DNA from: Chlorops oryzae
Taxonomy: Eukaryota > Arthropoda > Insecta > Diptera > Chloropidae
Length of the DNA stretch: 64,000 nucleotides
Direction: 5' to 3'
Assembly (NCBI GenBank): GCA_020466095.1
Contig: CM035807.1
Coordinates: forward strand, 51,178,752-51,242,751
In this document: positions 24,300 through 35,212 of the stretch, in pieces
How the letters are laid out: each line of letters begins with the position of its first letter
Numbering within the stretch: position 1 is the first letter of the stretch
Made by a program: the position numbers and the translations under genes
The notes under the pieces: model-generated
Database searches by the model: none
Seen by the model: only the letters and a program-made list of their open reading frames with translations
Told to the model about the DNA's origin: nothing

Positions 24300-24840
24300 T
24301 TATCTATCTATCCATCTCTCTATTCATCTATCCATCTATCTATCCTTCTATCATCAATCTTTCAACCTATCAATCTGTCAATCAATCAATATTTCAATAC
24401 ATCTATCCATCAATCTATAAATATGACATTGTATCAATCTGTCAATCTATCAATATTTCAATATATTTATCCATAAATCTATCAATCTGTCATCCTATCA
24501 ATCTGTCAATCTATCAATTTATCAATTTTCCAATCTATCAACCTATCAATATGTCAATTATCAATCTATCAATCTTTCAATCTATCAATCTATCGATCTA
24601 TCAATCTTTCAATCTATCAATCTGTCAATCTATCAATTTCTCAATCTATCAATCTTTCAAATATTTATCCATCAATCTATCATTCTGTCAATCTGTTAAT
24701 TTATCAATCTTTCAATCTATCAACCTACCAATCTGTACAATTTCAATCTATTAATCTTTTAATATATCAATCAATCAATCTATCAATTGTCAATCAATCA
24801 ATCTATCAATCTTTCTATCTATATTCTTTTAACTACAATA
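24300..24840. repeat. ATCT/ATCA-type simple array, copy 1
   Basis: Irregular tandem array of TCTATCAA, TCTGTCAA and TCTTTCAA octamers inside the Helitron. Open frames here are repeat translations, not genes. Confidence 0.9.
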
Positions 24841-25479
24841 ATCTGATATCTACACAACCACCAATGTCGCACGCGAATTATGTATTTGTTCGTGTTTAAA
24901 AAGTAAAAACGTTTTTTATAATGAATTCCTTCTTTTTTGAAGGATTGTTTATTTTTAGTAAAAATATGCTTTTTCATTCTTTTTTACAATAATAATTGAA
25001 CTCTCTTCATTTTTGTTTTTTAGTTTTCCATGAAAGCTTGGAATTTCTAATTACCTGAGATATGCAGTGCCTGCTAGTTTTGATTTGAAAACAATCTTGT
25101 AATATCAATTAGAGTTGTTTGCGTTTACATCAGTGGGGTAACTTTTATCTTCATCTAGTAGACATCAGTATTCGTCCAATTGAGCAATTGTCGGCGAATG
25201 CATAGTTAATGATCGTTTTGCAGTTGAGCACGTAAATATTTTGTGTATAAAATCATTAAGTATTGCATTTGCCATAAATGTATTGTTTTGTACACCGTTA
25301 TTTTCATCCGCTATATGTGCTCGGGAATAACGGAATGTTCTTGTCTAGAAATCTGGACAGACATGTCGAACCGAAAAGCCTGCTTTGCTGCCTTTGATTT
25401 TAAGATAACGCTAGATACCGAGCTGCAGTTGCAATCTGCGGTAACATTATTCCCGCTGCATACTAATTTAGTGAATAGG

Positions 25480-26040
25480 TGTTATCTATCTATCATCTCT
25501 GCTATTCATCTATCATCTATCTATCCTTCTACATCAATCTTTCAACCTATCAAAATCTGTCAACAGATCAATATGTTCAATACATCTATCCATCAATCTA
25601 AAAATCTTGACATTGTATCAATCTGTAATCTATTCGCAATGATTTCAATAATTCCTTATGCCATGAAACTTCTATCAGTATTCGCTGTCTCCTTCATCTA
25701 TAATCTGTTCAATGCATCAATGTTATCAATTTTCAAATCTATCAACCTATCAATATGTAATATTCTTTAATTATCATTTATTATTGATCAGTATCAATCT
25801 TTCATATCTAAGTCTAATCTGTCAATCTATCAATTTTCATATCTATCAATCTTTAATATGCATGTTATCCTTATTTCATATCTATCATTTGTAATTCTTG
25901 TTATATTTATCAAATCTTTCAATCTATCAACCTACCACATCTTCAATCTTTCAATCTATAATTTTTTAATATATCTTCAATCATATTATCAATCTGCAAT
26001 TCAATCAATTTATCAAAATCTTTTATCTATCCGAATCAGT
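25480..26040. repeat. ATCT/ATCA-type simple array, copy 2 (indel-rich)
   Basis: Second copy of the array within a duplicated segment of about 1.1 kb (24025-25090 versus about 25200-26300). This copy shows many single-base indels relative to the first, whereas the non-repeat flank (GAATTATGTATTTGTTCGTG at 24875 and 26076) is almost unchanged. Confidence 0.8.
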
Positions 26041-26533
26041 ATTTAATCACGACTGAACGCACGCTCGTTCGACTGCGAATTATGTATTTGTTCGTGTTTA
26101 AAAAGTAAAAACGTTTTTTATAATGAATTCCTTCTTTTTTGGAAGGATTGTTTATTTTTAGTAAAAATATGCTTTTTGTTCTTCTTTTTTAAGAATAATA
26201 ATTGAACTCTCTTCATTTTTGTTTTTTAGTTTTCCATGAAAGCTTGGAATTTCTCAATTCCTGAGATATGCAGTGCCTGCTAGTTTTGATTTGGAAGTAA
26301 CAATGCTTGCTAGATATCGAAGTTGAGAGTTGGTCTTGGCGGTAGCACGGTACAGTGGGGTGAACATATAACTCGCGCACCAATGTCGCACACGCACCAA
26401 TGTTGCATATAGCTTAAAACATTCAGGCAGACTTCACCTTTCAAACAAAAAAAACTGCATGCAAATCGGTTCAGCCAGTGCCGAGAAAGTTCAACACAAA
26501 CACATTTCGCAACATTATTTTATATATATAGAT

Positions 26534-27258
26534 AATATTCCAACATTGAAAGACGTTAGTCTTATTCCGAGCTACAATAATGTTTTTAAACTCATGCCAG
26601 TACAGCTGAATCAACTCAAGCAAATTATGAAGAAAATTAACAATAAGAAAGACTTTAATAATAGTGGGACTCATGCAGCTTCGCAAATTGTGGGAAACGA
26701 GAAATTTGTCACACAACTGTCAAAATTTATATGAAAATTTACGATGGGAAAAGTTGCGAAGGCATTTGCGAAGCTGCATGAGTACCACTAAATTTTCGGT
26801 GCCGATGTTATTGAGCGCATTCCATATAATTGGTCCAGTATTACGGCAGACAATAAACAAATCAATAAGTAATGGGATGTTCCCGGATTTCTGGAAGAAT
26901 TCGGTCGTAGTGCCGATAGGGAAGGTGAAGAAAGCGGAAGATTTTCGACCGGTTAACATGATTAGCACAGAGAGAAAAACCTTGGAGTAGTCCATATGCA
27001 GCTAAGTGAATATATCGAGAAGCATAATATGTTATCAGAGTTCCAGTCTGAATTTAGAACGCAACACAGTTGTGACGCACTTTTGAATCTAGTAGTAATG
27101 AGATGGAAAAGAGAAGTAGATACTTAAAGAGGAGAAAGCAAAGAACAAGGGTAGAGGGACTGTTATCAAATTACCAGCCGGTAGATCTAGGAGTGCCACA
27201 AGGAGCTGTGCTTGGGAAACTACTGTTTATATTCTATATAAAAGATATTTAGAGCTAG
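26534..27258 (+). pseudogene. Non-LTR retrotransposon (LINE) RT fragment
   Basis: Pieces of a LINE reverse transcriptase in shifting frames: FPDFWKNSVVVPIGK (about 26880), DFRPVNMIST, LSEYIEKHNMLSEFQSEFR (about 27002), HSCDALLNLV, then after a deletion DLGVPQGAVLGKLLFIFYIKDI (about 27190-27250). Order and motifs fit Jockey/CR1-like RTs. The FADD catalytic segment is missing. The 5' part may have been cut by the Helitron insertion at 26532. Confidence 0.8.
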
Positions 27259-27289
27259 ATCAGCAATATCGCTTTTTTTAAACCGAGAA

Positions 27290-27395
27290 TCGTTGACTGG
27301 AGGAGGACTACGATTCGAACTGTGAACCGAAAGTATCAGTGGATCTCAAATTTTTCGCACCTACCGACCTACAAGCCATAACGTTAGAGTGTGGA
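27290..27395 (-). other. Possible tRNA-derived (SINE-like) fragment
   Basis: The minus strand carries AGTTCGAATCG, a B-box-like motif, about 60 bp after TGGCTTGTAGGTCGG, a poor A-box. Evidence is slight. Confidence 0.25.
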
Positions 27396-27813
27396 TCTCC
27401 GTGTGAGCTTGGGATTAGGGCAGTTAAATAAGCTAGAACAGGATATTGTAACATTTAAAAGGATTTCAATAAATACTGTAATGGAAAATTTAAATAAAAG
27501 GACTTCTTTATTTTGGACTTCGCTTAGACGTCAATCCCCAGCACATAAGACATCACTTGACGCGAATTCGTTGTATTCTGTGTATAAGGCGCCGGATGAG
27601 ACCGCCCATGTTCCCAAAAACATTTCTTTTCATATCAGAGAGTGAAGGGAAGTCAAAAATGCTCATACTAAAATACCCCCTTTATTTTTCCATCCTCTTT
27701 AGACGTCTATTCTATTGGGATAAAAGTAACAGTTATTTTTCAGAACTTCAATTTTATTAAATCCAACTGCTAAGATTGGTATCGTAAAACTTATATATTT
27801 TCATTTTCTTTAT
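27396..27813. other. No gene recognised
   Basis: Sequence between the LINE remnant and the 3' end of ribophorin I. AATAAAA on the minus strand near 27752-27758 could be the polyadenylation signal of the ribophorin gene. Confidence 0.4.
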
Positions 27814-29206
27814 TCAATCTTTGTGGTGGTGTGTGTTGATATCGCAATCTAAGCGCATGGAAATAATACATATTAAAAATATTCCAAATATAAACACTAT
27901 CGCTAAGAGTGGTTCGTGCATTACAAATATTTTTGAAAAATTGTACTTAATTTGAAAATCTGCAATATGGTTTTCTACCAGGTTGTGCTTTGAAAAAACA
28001 ATTACTGGCCGTCCAATGGTGTCCAAATAAGTGAAAATCAATTCCTCTGCATGACTTTTCATTGGATATGGACTATATAGCTCAAAATTGGAAGATCCTT
28101 CTGGTAATATAACTTTAATTACCGCTTCATTGATCAGCATTTGATCGTGTACGTGGTCTATGACCCGCATTTGAAGCAAATAAGTGTCCTGTTTGTTGTA
28201 AAGATACTCATACGAAGGGAGATGATACCCTAAAGTATAATAAGTCTTCCAACCACCAAAAAGAGGATATCTTGGTCTTAACTCTAACTCAACTGCGTCT
28301 CTTAGAACTTTTAAGTTCGATGTAGAAATGTTGCCATTCGAATCTCTGTAGGAGACTTGCGATGCAGAAGCTGGTAATACAGTTTTGTAAGATTTAATTG
28401 CTGACCATCCTGATCGTCCATCTTTTTGAAATTCATAGCGGGAAAACGGCCCCTCTAAGCGCGCACCTGTATGTTTCAAATGAACGTTTTCCTTCACCGC
28501 AATGTTTCCCCAATGCGAAATTTCTAGTATTCTTTCCAAATAAGATACGGTCATAAAAGGAGTATTGTTTTCGTAATGTATAGCAATAGTCTGATTGGAG
28601 AACTCTGCAAAAATTTGAAATCATGAAACTTTCTACTCTATATAAGACATTCTTACCTTCCACATTATCGTAAGGGCCAAATTTAATTTTTTTTGACAAC
28701 TCAGTAAATGGTTTGACTTGAGTGAACGATATTACATTTCCATCCAATTGTATGTTTGTTTTCTCAACCTTAGTCAAGTAGGGAGAAAAGAAATGTAGTT
28801 GGCCAAGGTACCTTACGAGTTGTTTCTCATTTTGTTTAATATTCTTCGGATACAGTTCAATCGCATTAGCAAAAACCATGTGTATATTTATTACATGAGT
28901 TGATGCTGACGGCAAGGAAATGAAAAAGGATTTATCATTTTTAACCATTGATTCATTCACGTAAATATGATTTTCATCGCTATCCTGAACTGACAAGAAT
29001 GCAAGGTGTCTTCTATTGACTTCCGAAAGATGTAATTCATATTCTGTAAACGGTGTGTTATTGATATCTTTCGCTACAATTTGAAGATTTTCTTTAACCA
29101 AGTGGGACGATAAATCCAAAACTCGGTTCACGTCCTCATTAACAATAACGCATTTCACCAACTCCAATATAGCAAGATATCCAAAAACCTTTATCATTTC
29201 TTTCAT
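27814..29206 (-). CDS. RPN1: Ribophorin I (oligosaccharyltransferase subunit, OST1/RPN1)
   Basis: Subunit of the ER oligosaccharyltransferase complex that N-glycosylates nascent proteins. Two exons: 29206-28657 and 28604-27814, with a 52-bp GT-AG intron (28656-28605), give 446 codons without a break. A hydrophobic signal peptide (residues about 1-20) is followed by NEDVNRVLDLSSHL, matching mature ribophorin I. FGPYDNV closes exon 1. Exon 2 carries KHTGARLEGPFSRYEFQ, SYRDSNGNISTS, RPRYPLFGGWKTYYTLGY, LPSYEYLYN and TYLDTIGRPVIV, then one membrane segment (LLAIVFIFGIFLICII) and a short charged tail. It lacks the long cytosolic tail of the vertebrate protein (607 aa) and so resembles yeast Ost1 in size. 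It is the only convincing intact host gene in the window. Confidence 0.95.
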
Positions 29207-29247
29207 TTCCAGAACTCTATATATTGGGGTTTTATCACGTCACGATA

Positions 29248-29292
29248 GAGTTCACAAGCTATCGATGGCACTATCGATACTATCGATGGTTT
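29248..29292 (-). promoter_or_regulatory. DRE-like TATCGAT motifs upstream of ribophorin I
   Basis: Three overlapping or adjacent CTATCGAT/TATCGATA motifs lie 45-85 bp upstream of the start codon. TATCGATA is the DREF-bound element of Drosophila housekeeping promoters (established knowledge). Use here is inferred. Confidence 0.5.
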
Positions 29293-29300
29293 GTCAGTAT

Positions 29301-31561
29301 GAGGCCTTTTACATTAGTCAATAGTTGATCGTCAATTCCTATCGATATTCCCTTTTGGAGTTGCATTCGCTTTTACACTTACTCAAAAGAATTGATCGTC
29401 AATTCTTACTTCGTTTGCCTTTTATGACATTTTCCTCTTCAACACAGGGGTGATATTTTATAAAATATTAGCAAAATAAATTATGCATCTCTGATTAAGG
29501 GTTGATAGCAGAAACATAAATACAGCACTTCCTTTTTTGTTTTAATGAATTTAATTATTGATGCTAAGGAGTATTTCAAAATGCTTGAATTAAAAATGAT
29601 TTTTGAAAAAGACAATTTTTAGTGAGTAGCTGTTAAATTGTTCTGTTTGAAAATAAATTCTATTAACGATTTGTAGGAGTAAACTATCTAAGGGGCTGTT
29701 TACACATAACCGCATTTAGCATTTTTCAGCATTTTCCCAAAATGCTGGAAAAATGCGGTATGAATTTGCGTGTGTTTGTTGTTGTATTTGTGAACCGCAT
29801 TTTTCAGCATTTTGGGAAAATGCGAAAAAATGCGATTATTTCCCGAAAAACTATCGATATTTTTAGTCTCATCTCTGATAAAATACACATCGCAGTCAAA
29901 AACATCTGATTCATATTCATTGCATCATGGCGGAGGAGGAGATCAGCTGATTTCAAAAATGCTAAATGCGAAATACTGTAGTGTAGACACCAATTTTGAA
30001 AATGCGCATTTTAGGGATGCAAATGCTAAATGCGATTATGTGTAAACAGCCCCTAAGTGATTTTCATATTGTCAAAAGAATAAAGGCGAAATTCCAGAAT
30101 CGACGGAACATTTCAGGCGATAGAAATGTAGCTGCTTCCATTTAAATACATTTCAATACATTGATTCAATGGAAGCAGCACAAATGTTTTCATCTTTGCC
30201 GCGAATACCGCAACAACCGTCCTTTCCGTCCTTTATGGAGTTTCGCCTTAAATTTTAATTATATTCATCACATTTTTCTTCATATCTTATAACATAAAAA
30301 TTAGTCTTCAATTTATAGTTTTCGGTACATACAAGAATGTAAGATCCTAAAATATTGATCAAGAAAAATAAGTAAAAACATATAATAGCATGCGATGCTG
30401 TCTCCACGAACAACGAAAACGAATAAAATAAATGTCAGAAATTTGCTCCCAGCCATCGATAAGTTCGATAAACGAAAGAGAGCAAAGACGGATTGAGCGA
30501 GTACGTGCAACCAAAAAACGCTCAACTTTTCGATAACGATATGTTATCGTTTTGTACTGAAAATGAGAATTGACGGTCAACTATTGACTAATGTAAAAGG
30601 CCTCAATCCGTCTTTGCTCTCTTTCGTTTATCGAACTTATCGATGGCTGGGAGCAAATTTCTGACATTTATTTTATTCGTTTTCGTTGTTCGTGGAGACA
30701 GCATCGCATGCTATTATATGTTTTTACTTATTTTTCTTGATCAATATTTTAGGATCTTACATTCTTGTATGTACCGAAAACTATAAATTGAAGACTAATT
30801 CTTATGTTATAAGATATGAAGAAAAATGTGATGAATATAATTAAAATTTAAGGCGAAACTCCATAAACGATGGCAATGACGGTTGTTGCGGTATTCGCGG
30901 CAAAGATGAAAACATTTGTGCTGCTTCCATTGAATCAATGTATTGAAATGTATTTAAATGGAAGCAGCTACATTTCTATCACCTGAAATGTTCCGCCGAT
31001 TCTGGAGTTTCGCCTTTATTCTTTTAACAATATGAAAATCACCTAGTTAGTTTACTCCTACAAATCGTTAATAGAATTTATTTTCAAACAGAACAATTTA
31101 ACAGCTACTCACTAAAAATTGTCTTTTTCAAAAAGCATTTTTAATTCAAGCATTTTGAAATACTCCTTAGCATCAATAATTAAATTCATTAAAACAAAAC
31201 AAGTAGTGCTGTATTTATGCTTCTGCTATCAACCCTTAATCAGAGATACATATTTTAATTTGCTTGAATTTTATAAAATATCACCCCTGTGTTGAAGAGG
31301 AAAATGTCATAAAAGGCAAACGAAGTAAGAATTGACGATCAATTCTTTCGAGTAAGTGTAAAAGCGAATGCAACTCCAAAAGGGAATATCGATAGGAATT
31401 GACGATCAACTATTGACTAATGTAAAAGGCCTCAATGTAAAAGGCCTCATTGAGCGAGTACGTGCAACCAAAAAACGCTCAACTTTTCGATAACGATATG
31501 TTATCGTTTTGTACTGAAAATGAGAATTGACGGTCAACTATTGACTAATGTAAAAGGCCTC
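29301..31561. mobile_element. Composite palindromic element of about 2.2 kb
   Basis: GAGGCCTTTTACATTAGTC at 29301 is inverted at 31415-31433. The two arms (29301-30492 and 30604-31433) pair along their whole length, apart from a 362-bp MITE inserted only in the left arm. The 111-bp centre (30493-30603) is repeated nearly identically right after the palindrome (31448-31561). TAT flanks both outer ends (29298-29300 and 31562-31564). No coding sequence. Confidence 0.75.
29692..30053. mobile_element. PIF/Harbinger-like MITE (GGGGCTGTTTACAC family)
   Basis: TIRs GGGGCTGTTTACACATAA are flanked by TAA on both sides (29689-29691 and 30054-30056). The empty site is preserved in the other arm of the surrounding palindrome, confirming the insertion. 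Subterminal AAATGC/GCATTT repeats fill the element. Confidence 0.85.
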
Positions 31562-31652
31562 TATCGTGCCTATCGATGGTTTTAGAACGACTATCGATGG
31601 TTTTCGATAGTAGCTCAGCAACAATTTAGAGCCATTTTTTCAAAAATCATAA

Positions 31653-32038
31653 GAGCCTATACTGAGATATGCAGTAACTACTTGCACATTAGGAGCCTAT
31701 TCACTACAACGTCGTAAAGAGTGAGAGAGACAACTACATGCACGCCCCTTTAATTCCTTAAGGTGTGCCAATAAATTACACGTTCGAAGTAGGTGTCAGT
31801 TATTTACTTTGAAAAATGTGCCGCAATCAGCTGTCCTGGCATTTACTTCGCATAAAAAATGGACATGTTCATTTCTATGACGAAGTAAACCAGGAAAGTC
31901 GCATGCAACCCTGCGCACTTAATTACTTGACATCTCAGTATAAGCGAAAGTAAAGTATTTACTTCGAAGTACTTTTAAATGTTTTTTGCACGTATTTCTT
32001 ATGGGCCCTTTACTTACTGCATATCTCAGTATAGGCTT
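31653..32038. mobile_element. MITE with TAA duplication
   Basis: A 386-bp unit with TIRs AGCCTATACTGAGATATGCA, flanked by TAA (31650-31652 and 32039-32041). Several AAGTAAA/TTTACTT motifs lie inside. No coding sequence. Confidence 0.75.
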
Positions 32039-32841
32039 TAAGCATGATGCGTTGACTAACTGATTTCATACAATATGTATGAACCAGCTTTTTTTTATGC
32101 TATGCTGTGCATTCAGTAACTGAACCTTAAAAGTCAAGAATATCCTGTAAAAATCATGTGATCATATTATGGAACCTTATGGGCGTTCATCCAATACAAG
32201 AGTTCACATTTCGTTTTTCTGTAAAGGCGCTATCCAATTTCGAAAGGAATTGACTTGAAATGCAAAACTACATACAGTAAAAGCCTCAGAAATTTCTGAC
32301 AGGGTTTTTTCATAGAGTTTAGTATTTCTGATCGAACTGGGGCAGGGCCTTTACATCTAACAAAGTCGTTCGCCGTCGTTTATTAATCTACATAGTAGTG
32401 GTATTCAAGCAGATGGGGCAATTGGAGTGGCCAAATTTTGCACTAGCAAATTTTGCACTTTAGCATGAACAACCCTCAGAAGAACGAGTGCAAAATTTCA
32501 ACGATAACAGCTGTTTGATATTAAGATCCATACGGACAGTCAAACATGTTTGGTCTTTCACATATATATTACGCAGATATAATTGATATCAAAATATTAA
32601 GATGCAAAAATTTTTTGGGAAAAAAATATTTATTTGTAAAAACAATAATCGTATTATTAAATAGACGCATGGCATTCATTCAATTTCACTTGTTTTTCAC
32701 TTATTGAACGTTATAAATCATGGTTTTTGTATTTCTTCATACATTCATACTCATTTAACACCGTAGGGTCGCAATAGCACTCATTTGCACACAAAATCGG
32801 GCATATGTTGCACATTAAAATCGATGTGCAATTGTTGCCAG

Positions 32842-32964
32842 TAGTGGTATTCAAGCAGCAGTGCAAACGCAGTGTGCAATATTTGCACTTGTCAAATTGC
32901 GTACAAAAAAAGCAGTGCAAATATTGCACACTGCGATTTGCACTGTTGCTTGAATACCACTAGT
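32842..32964. mobile_element. Short palindromic MITE (AGTGGTATTCAAGC ends)
   Basis: About 123 bp reading TAGTGGTATTCAAGCA at the left and its complement at the right. The inner arms are made of TGCAAATATTGCAC-type motifs. Confidence 0.6.
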
Positions 32965-33035
32965 ATATCCAGAGATAGGAGTGCAATTAACTCAGGGCGA
33001 ATAGTGTAAAAGTTGTTTAACATAAGAACATATGT

Positions 33036-33115
33036 ACTATCGAAACTATCGATAGTATCGATGGTAGGCAACGAAACTATCGCTCACTATCGATGGTGCC
33101 GACTATCGATAGTTT
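33036..33115. promoter_or_regulatory. Cluster of TATCGAT motifs
   Basis: Five or more TATCGATR motifs within 80 bp, like those upstream of ribophorin I and at 31561-31612. No gene adjoins, so it may be a repeat. Confidence 0.35.
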
Positions 33116-33183
33116 CCGAACCTACGTCACTATTAGGTATACATAGGTAAGTTTGATGTTTGCAAATCGAATAGCGTTCCTTA

Positions 33184-33346
33184 AAGGCCATTTACACGTT
33201 AAGACATTTCGATAATGAAACACACTTTTTGTTGGCTAGGGACACGCGGGGATGTGGTATGGTAGCGTTTTTCTCTCTTCCCCCTGCCTCCCTTGCCAAC
33301 GAAGATTTGTTTCATTATCGAAATGTCTTAACGTGTAAATAGCGTA
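33184..33346. mobile_element. Small palindromic MITE, TTA-flanked
   Basis: Inverted ATTTACACGTTAAGACATTTCG arms (each over 30 bp) between TTA at 33181-33183 and TTA at 33347-33349. The outermost bases are less well matched. Confidence 0.6.
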
Positions 33347-33349
33347 TTA

Positions 33350-33538
33350 AGGCGGCGCCACACATGCGGTATTTGGCAATTTCCAAGCACCAAATATTCG
33401 CCGGATTATTCGTGTATGTTCCATTCTCTATGGAAAATAATCGGTGTTTTGCAAGCATTTGCTGATCCACACAAGTAGATGTTCGGAATAATACGAATAT
33501 TTGGTGCTTGGAAATCGGCAAATACCGCATGTCTGGCT
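33350..33538. mobile_element. Small MITE, TTA-flanked
   Basis: Inverted CATGCGGTATTTG and TTTCCAAGCACCAAATATTCG arms between TTA at 33347-33349 and TTA at 33539-33541. It abuts its neighbours on both sides. Confidence 0.6.
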
Positions 33539-33541
33539 TTA

Positions 33542-34510
33542 GAGGCTGTTTCCACTATAACCGCATCTAGCATCTTTCAGCATTTTGGCAAGATGCGGAA
33601 AGATGCGGTGTGATTTTACATGCAATTGTTGTTGTATCCTGAACCGCATCTTTAAAAGATGCGAAGAAAATTCGATTTTTTCCGATTATCTATAGATTTT
33701 AACTGCACATGTCTAGTGAAACATATGTTAATAACCAGCATTTTAGAAATTGTCAGCAGCACAAATGGCGGGAAACCCAGAAAAAATGTAACATTATTAT
33801 GAGATATACATATGGGCTAAAATTCTTTTTAACGCCTATACTTTTGTCCCTGTCAATGAAATTCATTTTTCATGAAGGAGCAAATCAAATTAATAACAAA
33901 TTAATTTTAACAAAAAAATTATTAATAAAAAAGTAAAATACTCTAGTCGAATTGAAAAAAATCAAATATTACCAAAACTCCATTTTGTTTACTCGCAAAT
34001 TACAGTAACATTGTTGTCTTATCTTGTCTTGTCTTGCCAAAGAAGACAACAATGTTACTGCAATTTGCGAGTAAACAAAATGGAGTTTTGGTAATATTTG
34101 ATTTTTTTCAATTCGACTAGAGTATTTTACTTTTTTATTAATAATTTTTTTGCTAAAATTAATTTGTTATTAATTTGATTTGCTCCTTCATGAAAACTGA
34201 ATTTCATTGATAGAGACAGAAATTTAGGCATTAAAAAGAATTTTGGCCCATATATGTACATTATTATGAGAAAAATTTAATTTGTAGTTACTACTGATTT
34301 TTTAAATAACTTATTTCTATATAATAGTTAAAATATTCGTCCAAATAGTGGCCGAATATTCGTGGCATCACTAGTAAAAATATCAATTGTAAACAAAACT
34401 CAGCTGATTTGAAAGATGCAAGATGCGAAATGCCAAGTGGAAACATTATTCTCAAAAAATCGCATCTTGAAGATGCGCAAGCAAGATGCGGCTATAGTGG
34501 AAACGGCCTC
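33542..34510. mobile_element. PIF/Harbinger-like MITE with a nested palindrome
   Basis: TIRs GAGGCTGTTTCCACTATAAC / GGCTATAGTGGAAACGGCCTC, flanked by TTA (33539-33541 and 34511-34513). Termini and subterminal GCATCT repeats show it is a cousin of the MITE at 29692-30053. A second perfect-looking palindrome (about 33795-34270, centre about 34030) lies inside and accounts for the larger size. Confidence 0.75.
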
Positions 34511-34553
34511 TTACACGTTCACGTATACCAGCAAGCATTGCATCATGCAAATG

Positions 34554-34784
34554 CAGCCCGATTCTGAGGATTCCCGGGGAACGAATTCCCGGGGAATTTT
34601 ACTCTTCTTGAGACTAAACTTCTCTTTTTTTAAAAAGATAGAGAAAGGAATATTATGGGTATGGGTCAAATACCCATTCCCTATCAAATTTATTCCCCCA
34701 AATATATCAAAAAGAAGAAACTTACTCTCGAGAAAAGTAAAATTCCCGGCAATTCGTTCCCCGGGAACATTCAGAATCCGGCTG
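34554..34784. mobile_element. Palindromic MITE (GGATTCCCGGGGAACG arms)
   Basis: CAGCCCGATTCTGAGG at 34554 is mirrored by the complement of TCAGAATCCGGCTG ending at 34784. The inner arms carry TTCCCGGGGAAC motifs. Confidence 0.6.
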
Positions 34785-35212
34785 TAAATATTCATAACCC
34801 TCTCGCCACAGTCTTGCACCCGTCTTCGACCCTGGTTGCACGACTTGCACATATCACTGATGCCACATGGAAAACTAAAGCACAGGTGGCGTCGATGCAA
34901 AACCCATACATATGTTGCAAGCTTCGTGACACTTTACAGGACAGGTCATGCATGAATGTCATGCATCTCATTTGAGGATGAAGTCATCCATTACTGGTCT
35001 TTCGTTAAGCTTAATACGGAAAGGCAAATGAATGAGCCAAAGGAATTGAGGTTGAATACATTTTATTTTCGTCGATGAAATTTTTGACAGGTCTCTTTGT
35101 GACAGCTAACTCAAGGCGCCAAATTTGAACTCGAATCTATCATCTGATTTTCAAAAAAGTCAGGATTGAAATTGGTGTGGTAAAAATGACTTCTAGGACT
35201 CGGTGAGAAGCA
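34785..35212. other. No gene recognised
   Basis: Probably the upstream part of the Harbinger copy that follows. No terminus was found. Confidence 0.35.

Larger units (their letters stand above)
22961..26532 (-). mobile_element. Helitron (minus strand), decayed
   Basis: On the minus strand the element starts TCTATATATATAAAA (26532 leftward), preceded by A. It ends with a hairpin (AAGGCTCGC GGA GCGAGCCTT, about 22971-22992) followed by CTAG (22964-22961) and a T. Host A/T flanks, a TC start and a hairpin-CTAG end are the Helitron signature. The subterminal stretch GCATGCAAATCGGTTCAGCC (plus, about 26459) is a common insect Helitron end motif. Inside are helicase remnants and large ATCT/ATCA-type arrays. 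Confidence 0.85.
32042..33180. other. Intergenic, repeat fragments only
   Basis: No gene. It contains the short palindrome at 32842-32964, another copy of its terminal motif AGTGGTATTCAAGCAG at about 32396, and the TATCGAT cluster at 33036-33115. Confidence 0.5.

Noticed and set aside
24551..26046. Several open frames of 60-175 codons in the ATCT/ATCA arrays
   Set aside because: They consist of QSINLSI-type repeat translations and decayed Helitron sequence.
28617..28700. Frameshift in ribophorin I between the two open frames
   Set aside because: A 52-bp GT-AG intron joins them in phase and restores the conserved protein order.
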